Positions 1 to 4,765 of a DNA stretch of 9,401 bases are shown here, one piece after another. Source of the DNA: JADFRD01 sp964491015 (lineage in GTDB: Bacteria > Fidelibacterota > Marinisomatia > Marinisomatales > TCS55). Each line of letters starts with the position of its first letter. Position 1 is the stretch's first letter. Position numbers and translations under genes: made by a program. The notes beneath the pieces were generated by a model. That model made no database searches and was not told where the DNA came from. It saw only the letters and a list, made by a program, of their open reading frames with translations. Location of the stretch: positions 1-9,401 of the forward strand of contig CAZBEY010000070.1 of assembly GCA_964491015.1 (NCBI GenBank), in the 5' to 3' direction.

Positions 1-27
1 AAGGATTTGATCGAAATAATAAAATGA
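1..27 (+). CDS. 3' end of an upstream gene (partial, unrecognised)
   Basis: Reading from base 1 gives KDLIEIIK followed by TGA at 25-27. Eight codons alone would not support a gene. However, the same reading frame and nearly the same peptide (KELIEIIK, stop) recur exactly 850 bp downstream at 851-877, there preceded by a longer open frame. One codon pair differs as Asp/Glu and another is a silent ATC/ATT change, which is the pattern expected of coding sequence. The protein family cannot be recognised from this much. The rest of the gene lies left of the window. Confidence 0.5.
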   Translation, partial: KDLIEIIK

Positions 28-110
28 GACCTCCCCAATTAAACTACCTTTAGAAGGTAGGAGTAAAAGCATTATGAATTGCCAAATTATTGCATCCCAC
101 CTTCTAAAGG
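1..110 (+). repeat. Direct repeat copy A (gene tail plus hairpin)
   Basis: This segment aligns without gaps to 851-960. I count 17 mismatches in 110 positions, about 85% identity. It starts inside the C-terminal codons of the upstream gene and runs through a non-coding stem-loop. The true left end may lie outside the window. Similarity fades after about 112. The level of divergence argues against a very recent duplication. Confidence 0.8.
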
Positions 111-112
111 TA
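45..112. repeat. Long imperfect hairpin in repeat copy A
   Basis: Arm 45-62 pairs with arm 95-112 at 17 of 18 positions (the mismatch is A59 with C98), around a loop of about 32 nt. The left arm is also a small palindrome by itself (CTACCTT-TAG-AAGGTAG, 44-60), so cruciform or alternative folds are possible. No T-run follows the 3' arm, so it does not look like a standard intrinsic terminator. It lies 17 bp after the stop codon of the upstream gene. It could act as an mRNA 3'-end stabiliser, a recombination target or a REP-like element; the sequence does not decide which. Confidence 0.7.
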
Positions 113-192
113 ATTATTGCTTTGGGAAGTTTACACCGACACATCGGTACAACTGTTCATAAACGATCATTTATTTCTTGAACCCTAATACG

Positions 193-198
193 TATAAT
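193..198 (+). promoter_or_regulatory. -10 box of the toxin-antitoxin promoter
   Basis: A perfect TATAAT lies at 193-198, upstream of the antitoxin start at 237. No good -35 lies at the normal distance: TTTATT at 170-175 is weak, and the better TTGAAC at 178-183 is too close, with a 9-bp gap. Transcription from this box would start near 205, inside the palindrome at 200-223, which fits autorepression. Confidence 0.45.
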
Positions 199-199
199 C

Positions 200-223
200 T
201 GTAAATTATGTACATAATATACA
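200..223. promoter_or_regulatory. Palindromic operator of the toxin-antitoxin operon
   Basis: A 24-bp inverted repeat runs from TGTA (200-203) to TACA (220-223). Its only unpaired position is A204/A219. The inner 14 bp, ATTATGTACATAAT (205-218), form a perfect palindrome centred on TGTACA (209-214). In the YefM/YoeB family the antitoxin recognises palindromes with a TGTACA core (family knowledge). The site overlaps the expected transcription start and lies just upstream of the ribosome binding site. A GTACA half-site at 228-232 could be an additional weak contact. The role as antitoxin-binding operator is inferred. Confidence 0.65.
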
Positions 224-236
224 GGAAGTACAAATA

Positions 237-482
237 ATGACTAAAATATCTACTTTAAAAGCCAGGAAGAATTTGGCAGATGTGATTAATTCTGCCCAAT
301 ATGGCAAAGAAAGAATTATTTTGACAAGGCATGGAAAAGAAGTCGCGGGGATTATATCTATTGAGGATTTGAACCTACTTGAAAAATTAGAAGATCGCCT
401 TGATTTGCAGGAAGCGATTGAAATATTAGAAGACGACCATTCTGAATTTGTTGATTGGGATGATGTAAAAGATAAAATTTAA
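237..482 (+). CDS. Phd/YefM-family antitoxin
   Basis: This 81-aa protein is the antitoxin of a type II pair: it would bind and neutralise the toxin encoded next to it and repress their shared promoter. The N-terminal half has the typical Phd/YefM pattern (ARKNLADVIN at residues 9-18, then GKERIILTRHGKEVAGIISIED around 23-44), which forms the DNA-binding and dimerisation fold. The C-terminal part from about residue 50 is rich in Asp and Glu and is probably the flexible, toxin-wrapping segment. The ATG has a good ribosome binding site (AGGAAG at 223-228). The gene ends 8 bp before the toxin start, consistent with a bicistronic operon. Length is normal for the family. Confidence 0.9.
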   Translation: MTKISTLKARKNLADVINSAQYGKERIILTRHGKEVAGIISIEDLNLLEKLEDRLDLQEAIEILEDDHSEFVDWDDVKDKI

Positions 483-490
483 TTTTTCTT

Positions 491-748
491 TTGTCCTATA
501 AAATCCAAATTGAAAAACGAGTTCTGAAGCAAATTACATCTCTTCCAAAACCGTTTAAAAATCAAATCAAAACTTTTATTACTGCTCTTTCTGAAAACCC
601 TAGACCTACAGGAATTATTAAACTACAAAGAAGTAAATCAATTTATCGTCAACGAAAAGGCAAATTCAGAATCATATTTTTTATTGATGATAAAAATAAA
701 TATGTAACAATTTTAAAGGTAGGGCATCAAAAAAATATATATAAGTAA
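491..748 (+). CDS. RelE/ParE-superfamily toxin (RelE/YoeB-like)
   Basis: This 85-aa basic protein is probably a ribosome-dependent mRNA endonuclease or related toxin, counteracted by the preceding antitoxin. The C-terminal half carries the family signature: YRQRKGKFRIIFFIDD (about residues 52-67) with conserved Arg/Lys, then TILKVGHQKNIY (about 73-84), corresponding to the RVGHRxxVY ending of RelE proteins. The start is TTG at 491. No ATG exists in this frame, and an in-frame stop lies at 473-475, so TTG (or a rarer ATT at 482) must be used. No clear ribosome binding site precedes it, so translation is probably coupled to the antitoxin, 8 bp upstream. The frame is intact and full length. ParE-like gyrase inhibition cannot be excluded from sequence alone. 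Confidence 0.88.
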   Translation: MSYKIQIEKRVLKQITSLPKPFKNQIKTFITALSENPRPTGIIKLQRSKSIYRQRKGKFRIIFFIDDKNKYVTILKVGHQKNIYK

Positions 749-877
749 TATCATTTACATTTCCACAAGGATTCGTGGAACAGGGGGTTAGATTACAAGC
801 GTGGAAACAATTCTGTTTTGATCCAGGAAAAAGCGACTGGGACCACATTCAAGGAATTGATTGAAATAATAAAATGA
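749..877 (+). pseudogene. Duplicated C-terminal gene remnant
   Basis: Immediately after the toxin stop, an open frame without a start codon runs 42 codons to TGA at 875-877. It reads as plausible protein (DSWNRGLDYKRGNNSVLIQE from codon 770, then KATGTTFKELIEIIK). Its last eight codons match the end of the gene cut by the left edge of the window (KDLIEIIK, stop, at 1-27), and the non-coding sequence after both stops is also homologous. It is therefore best read as the detached tail of a duplicated gene copy. The family is not recognised. An inverted repeat TTCCAC/GTGGAA (761-766 with 775-780) falls inside it. Confidence 0.55.
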
Positions 878-960
878 GACTTCTCTAACTCAACTACCTT
901 TAGAAGGTGGGAGCAAACACATTATGATTTGCAGAATTATTTCATCCCACCGTCTAAAGA
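851..960 (+). repeat. Direct repeat copy B (gene tail plus hairpin)
   Basis: This is the second copy of the repeat at 1-110, offset by exactly 850 bp, with 93 of 110 identical positions and no gaps. It contains the end of the gene remnant (851-877) and the following stem-loop. Together the two copies flank the toxin-antitoxin operon. Confidence 0.8.
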
Positions 961-962
961 TG
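895..962. repeat. Long imperfect hairpin in repeat copy B
   Basis: Arm 895-912 pairs with 945-962 at 15 of 18 positions, plus one possible G-U pair. The A-C mismatch of copy A (59/98) is a G-C pair here (909/948). New mismatches appear at 905/952 and 897/960. No T-run follows. The lack of consistent covariation gives no strong argument for a conserved RNA fold. Confidence 0.6.
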
Positions 963-1088
963 TTTACTGTCAGCATTGAATCATCTAATATTTCACCGGA
1001 TCAATAAGATCTTTTTTATTATAATTATGAGAGTTCCACATTACATAAATTGTATAACATTGGATTCAAATTTTATTAAGTAATTATT

Positions 1089-1118
1089 TTGGAACCTATT
1101 TTAGTTAGTCAGTAAAAT
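1089..1118 (+). promoter_or_regulatory. Candidate promoter of the efflux gene cluster
   Basis: TTGGAA at 1089-1094 and TAAAAT at 1113-1118 are separated by 18 bp. They precede the first gene of the cluster in a 247-bp gene-free stretch (878-1124). A start site 7 nt beyond the -10 would fall on the A of the ATG at 1125, which would make a leaderless message. I see no MerR-type dyad between the boxes. The rest of the stretch (963-1088) is AT-rich with nothing else I can name. Confidence 0.35.
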
Positions 1119-1124
1119 AGACAC

Positions 1125-1481
1125 ATGGTAAAGAAATACATATCTTCGTTTTTGACCATTTTCATGGTGCTGATAATTGCGGCACCCTTATTGTCCATGA
1201 TAAACATATCAAAACCCTGTTGCCAGCATGTTGAAATGAATTGCTGTTTACAGCAGGCAGCTGATGATTGCCCTATGGAAATGAATTCCGGTAATAACGC
1301 TGTGGTCCTTTTACTAATTTCCGGTCCAAAAGCAATTTCCAACCAAACCGATGATCTAATCGGCATTAACCAATCACATATTGACTATGTCAACTTTGGC
1401 GATATTAGTGAATTCGTTACGGATATAAAAGCCACTTCCTCTTCGCCCCCTATCTCCTTTTTGACCCCTCTCTTAATTTAG
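1125..1481 (+). CDS. Small exported Cys/Met-rich protein of the metal efflux cluster
   Basis: This is a 118-aa protein with a Lys-containing N-terminus and a hydrophobic segment (about residues 6-26) that is either a signal peptide or a membrane anchor. After it comes a compact metal-ligand cluster: Cys32-Cys33, His35, Met38, Cys40-Cys41, Cys49, Met51 and Met53. The C-terminal half lacks such residues and ends with a Ser-Pro-Pro stretch (about 105-109) and a hydrophobic tail. The layout (anchor, CC pairs, late PP) resembles small uncharacterised exported proteins found beside CusCBA operons in Bacteroidota-like genomes. This resemblance is from memory. A role in periplasmic Cu+/Ag+ binding is inferred. 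No ribosome binding site precedes the ATG. The TAG stop is 101 bp before the channel gene. Confidence 0.65.
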   Translation: MVKKYISSFLTIFMVLIIAAPLLSMINISKPCCQHVEMNCCLQQAADDCPMEMNSGNNAVVLLLISGPKAISNQTDDLIGINQSHIDYVNFGDISEFVTDIKATSSSPPISFLTPLLI

Positions 1482-1582
1482 GTTTCTCCCCATCTTGCCA
1501 AGTGCCTGGCATGATAAGGCACATCCAGGGTAGGATAGCATATTTGCGCCTACAATCAACAAATACTTAGTGGAGAAAACCG
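1482..1582 (+). promoter_or_regulatory. Leader with alternative small hairpins before the channel gene
   Basis: This 101-bp gap holds overlapping inverted repeats that cannot all form at once: TGCCA/TGGCA (1496-1500 with 1507-1511), GTGCC/GGCAC (1502-1506 with 1518-1522) and CCTGG/CCAGG (1505-1509 with 1525-1529). A possible -10 (TACAAT, 1551-1556) has no convincing -35. The region could set relative expression of the small protein and the efflux genes, but all stems are only 5 bp, so this is weak. Confidence 0.25.
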
Positions 1583-2848
1583 TTGAAAAACAAATTAGAA
1601 AATAATTATCTATTATTAGGGTTCGTGACTCTGTCTTTGGGCTTCAGTCAAGCTCAAGAAGACCTGTCCCCGATCCGAGCTTTGTTGCAAGTCAACCCGG
1701 AAGTGAAAGCAGCCCGTTTGAGAGTAAAAGCACAGGAGGAAGCTGTTAAAACTGCCGGTGTTTTACCAGACCCAAAATTCGAATTCACAACTGCATTTGC
1801 ACCCGTAGAAACCAGAAATGGTCCCATTGAAGATCAATTGATGTTGGGCCAGAAATTTCCACTCTGGGGGAAATTAAGTCGCCAAGAAAAAATAGCCATT
1901 AAGAAGCAGCAACTGGCTGAATTGAATCTGTTGAAAACTGAACTCAAGGTAGTTAATGAGTTTGAGACCGATCTGGCTAAATGGCACCGAATTCGAAATT
2001 CATTAACCATTTTAGATAAATATCTCAATGAATTGAATTCATTTCGAAAGATTGCATTGAGTCAATATTCAACCGGGAAGGGATTAACCCAGCACCCGAT
2101 TCTTAAACTACAGATTGAGCAGACATTAATTCAGACTAAGACTAATAATTTACAGGGGGATTGGGAAGCGGTTAATCAGTCACTAAACAGATTATTTGAT
2201 GGACAAATGGATTCCATATTTATTAAAAATTCCCGAATTCGAAATTTACCTGAAGAACCGCCTGACGGTTGGATGTTAGTCGCGGTTAAAACAAATCCTG
2301 GTCTCTTGGTAAGCATTGTCAGTGAAGATATTGCAACCTTAAAACGGGAATTGAACGAAAAAATGAATTATCCGGATTTAACAACCGGAGTTACTTATAC
2401 GGTGGTTGGGCCAACTGAGTTAAATGGAGCCGTATCTTCGGGTAAAGATGCACTGGGTGTAAAGTTGGGGATTAATATACCACTCTGGTTTAAACGGAAT
2501 CGGGCACGAGTAGAATCTGCAAGACAAATGGAATCTTCCACTAAGGAGAAAACACAGGATATAAAAAATCGTCTTGACGCCAGAATAGAATCAATAAGTA
2601 AAGACTTAGATGAAATAAATGAAACCATTACCCTTTATGAAGATCGACTTATTCCTGAAGTTGAACAAATGTTATCATCGGCTTACGCCGCTTATGAAAC
2701 AGGAAGAATCAGTTTTTTGGACCTCCTGGACAGTGAACGTATGTCTGTTAATTTACAGTTGGAATATGAACGGGTTAAATCAAAACAATTAATAGTAGAA
2801 GCCAATTTAAATCAAACCATTGGTATATTAGAATCACAGGAGCTATAA
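1583..2848 (+). CDS. cusC: CusC/TolC-family outer-membrane efflux channel
   Basis: This 421-aa protein is the outer-membrane channel of the tripartite Cu/Ag efflux pump. It has a signal peptide (about residues 1-25, ending GFSQAQ) and the two-fold repeat of TolC proteins. In the first half, NPEVKAARLRVKAQEEAV (38-55), LPDPKFEF (61-68) and QKFPLWGK (90-97) are typical. In the second half, IPLWFKRNRARVESARQ (from about 298) is the matching element of the second repeat, followed by long helical segments. Unlike E. coli CusC it has no lipobox Cys, so it is probably not lipidated. The start is TTG at 1583, chosen because GGAGA at 1572-1576 is correctly spaced and the signal peptide begins there. 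It ends 1 bp before the adaptor gene. Substrate assignment comes from the neighbours. Confidence 0.9.
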   Translation: MKNKLENNYLLLGFVTLSLGFSQAQEDLSPIRALLQVNPEVKAARLRVKAQEEAVKTAGVLPDPKFEFTTAFAPVETRNGPIEDQLMLGQKFPLWGKLSRQEKIAIKKQQLAELNLLKTELKVVNEFETDLAKWHRIRNSLTILDKYLNELNSFRKIALSQYSTGKGLTQHPILKLQIEQTLIQTKTNNLQGDWEAVNQSLNRLFDGQMDSIFIKNSRIRNLPEEPPDGWMLVAVKTNPGLLVSIVSEDIATLKRELNEKMNYPDLTTGVTYTVVGPTELNGAVSSGKDALGVKLGINIPLWFKRNRARVESARQMESSTKEKTQDIKNRLDARIESISKDLDEINETITLYEDRLIPEVEQMLSSAYAAYETGRISFLDLLDSERMSVNLQLEYERVKSKQLIVEANLNQTIGILESQEL

Positions 2849-2849
2849 G

Positions 2850-4745
2850 ATGAAAATTTCAAAATGGATATTAACCGGGACGGGAATATTGCTGTTAATG
2901 TCCCTCACATTTATCGGGTGCGGATCATCAGATTCAAAGCCATCGGCACAGAAGCCTGTCGAGTCAGAAAGTAGTGAATTATACACATGCGGGATGCACC
3001 CGAATGTGATTCAGGAAGGACCAGGGAATTGTCCCATTTGCGGAATGAAACTCAATCCGCTGAATGGCGGAGGAACTGCAACTGCCGAAGAAAGTTCAGC
3101 TGCTACCGAGGCGAATGGGGAACGAAAAATCCTTTATTGGCAGGCGCCCATGGATCCTTCTTACATTAGCCCGAAACAAGGCAAGTCTCCCATGGGAATG
3201 GATTTAATTCCGGTATACGAAGGGGAAGAAGCGTTTGGTTCTACCGTAAAAATCAATCCGGTCATTGAGCAGAATATGGGTATCAGAACCGGTAAAGCGC
3301 TTAGAAAAGATTTATCCAGAGAAATCCGGGCAGTTGCCCGCATAGAAATGGATGAGAGCCGAGTGGGGCATATTCATACTAAAATATCAGGTTGGATCGA
3401 AAAAATGTATGTTTCAACCACCGGTGAGTATGTCAAAAAAGGTCAGAAACTGTTGGAAATATACAGCCCTCAATTGGTTTCAGCTCAAGATGAATATCTT
3501 GACGCATTTAATAATGCAAAATCTTTGCCTGAAGGTTCTGATCAAAATTTGAGGCAAAATTTTGAGAATATTCTCCATTCCGCCAAAACCAGGTTGCAGT
3601 ATTACGATATATCCGATGATCAGATTATAGAATTAGAGGAATCGGGCATTGTACGAAAAACATTAGTTTTCAAATCACCTTTTGAAGGTTATGTGATGAA
3701 AAAGCATGCCCTGGAAGGAATGGAAGTCAAGCCTGGAATGCAGCTGTATACCATTGCTGATTTATCGACTGTTTGGATTCAGGCAGATATATATGAATCT
3801 GAGATGCCGTGGGTAGAGGTTGGAAATGATGCAGAAATTACACTCTCTTATTATCCCGGAGAATCAATCCGAGGCAAAATTGACTATATCTATCCCTATA
3901 TGGAAACCAAGACACGTACCATTAAAGTGCGTCTTGTGTTTGATAACCCAGACTTGAAGTTAAAACCGGGGATGTATTCGAATGTCGTCATCCAAACATC
4001 ACCGGTGAAGAACGCGGTATCAGTCCCCCAGGAAGCCGTCCTTTTTTCCGGTGAAAGAACACTTGTTTTTGTCGCTTTGGACGGGGGTCGTTTTGTCCCC
4101 AGGGATGTAAAAATCGGTGTCGAAAGTGGTGACGGATATTATGAAATCCAATCGGGTCTGAAAGAAGGTGAATCCATTGTATTATCCGGTCAATTCCTTC
4201 TTGATTCTGAAAGTCGCCTCCAGGAAAGTATTGCGAAAATGCTTGCGAATCGGCAGGCCGGAAAAAACAGTAGTGGTGAGACCGCCGGCGAGAGTACGCA
4301 TTCTGACGGAGATGAACCTAATCATGATGCACACGAAATGCCGGAAATGAAAAAGGAGATGAACATGAAGACTCATTCAGAGGATAAAGAACATGACCAT
4401 AACTCACATGAAGTGGAAGGAATGGATATGAATATGAACGAACATTCTGATAGCCATTCATCAAACCATCAGCATTCAATTTCATTTGGGACCATCAATG
4501 ACGGTCAATTAACCTATTACACTTGCCCAATGGAATCCCATTCATTTGTGAAAGTGGCTGAACCGGGCGATTGCCCCGAATGCGGTATGCATTTGGTTAA
4601 AAAGACGATTTCGGTTGATGAAAATTCAAAATTCTATACCTGCCCCATGCCGGAACACAATTTTGTTGTGACTGAAGAACCGGGAGAATGCCCTGAATGT
4701 GGGATGAATCTAGTATTAATGCCCAGTCTGACTGATAATAATTAA
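2850..4745 (+). CDS. cusB: CusB-type periplasmic adaptor with extra metal-binding domains
   Basis: This 631-aa membrane fusion protein links the CusA pump to the channel and hands over periplasmic Cu+/Ag+. The N-terminus looks like a lipoprotein signal (FIGC, Cys24). Residues 45-71 form a heavy-metal-binding motif (YTCGMHP ... CPICGM). Residues 96-123 match the CusB Met motif (WQAPMDP ... GKSPMGMDLIPVY). The adaptor core follows at about 130-465: the lipoyl-like halves lie around VGHIHTKISGWIEKMYV (172-188) and FKSPFEGYVMKKHALEGMEV (274-293), with a helical hairpin between them and a beta-barrel after. Residues about 470-545 are a His/Met/Asp-rich linker. Two more Cys motifs close the protein (557-584 and 596-624, both CPECGM). 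E. coli CusB is roughly 400 aa and has no such tail. AGGAG at 2838-2842 supports the ATG. Confidence 0.93.
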   Translation: MKISKWILTGTGILLLMSLTFIGCGSSDSKPSAQKPVESESSELYTCGMHPNVIQEGPGNCPICGMKLNPLNGGGTATAEESSAATEANGERKILYWQAPMDPSYISPKQGKSPMGMDLIPVYEGEEAFGSTVKINPVIEQNMGIRTGKALRKDLSREIRAVARIEMDESRVGHIHTKISGWIEKMYVSTTGEYVKKGQKLLEIYSPQLVSAQDEYLDAFNNAKSLPEGSDQNLRQNFENILHSAKTRLQYYDISDDQIIELEESGIVRKTLVFKSPFEGYVMKKHALEGMEVKPGMQLYTIADLSTVWIQADIYESEMPWVEVGNDAEITLSYYPGESIRGKIDYIYPYMETKTRTIKVRLVFDNPDLKLKPGMYSNVVIQTSPVKNAVSVPQEAVLFSGERTLVFVALDGGRFVPRDVKIGVESGDGYYEIQSGLKEGESIVLSGQFLLDSESRLQESIAKMLANRQAGKNSSGETAGESTHSDGDEPNHDAHEMPEMKKEMNMKTHSEDKEHDHNSHEVEGMDMNMNEHSDSHSSNHQHSISFGTINDGQLTYYTCPMESHSFVKVAEPGDCPECGMHLVKKTISVDENSKFYTCPMPEHNFVVTEEPGECPECGMNLVLMPSLTDNN

Positions 4746-4765
4746 GGTTTATATCGAGGAATCTC

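Noticed and set aside
237..748. Metal-responsive regulator of the efflux genes
   Set aside because: The two genes are a Phd/YefM antitoxin and a RelE-like toxin. They lack metal-binding residues and are separated from the cluster by the repeat and a gene-free stretch.
761..780. Terminator after the toxin (TTCCAC/GTGGAA)
   Set aside because: The stem is only 6 bp and is followed by CAGGGGG rather than T residues. It lies within the duplicated coding remnant.
1..960. Integron cassette with attC sites around the toxin-antitoxin pair
   Set aside because: Two hairpin repeats flanking a toxin-antitoxin pair suggest cassettes, but the conserved RYYYAAC and GTTRRRY boxes do not occur as a matched pair at the ends of either repeat on either strand. 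Only a single isolated GTTRRRY-like match appears, in copy B on the minus strand. The repeats also include gene-coding ends.
45..962. Hairpins as intrinsic terminators
   Set aside because: Neither stem is followed by a run of T, and the loops of about 32 nt are long for this role.
1109..1366. Minus-strand 85-aa frame opposite the small Cys-rich gene
   Set aside because: The plus-strand frame has a signal-like segment, metal-ligand clustering and fitting context. The minus-strand frame has no ribosome binding site and no recognisable features.
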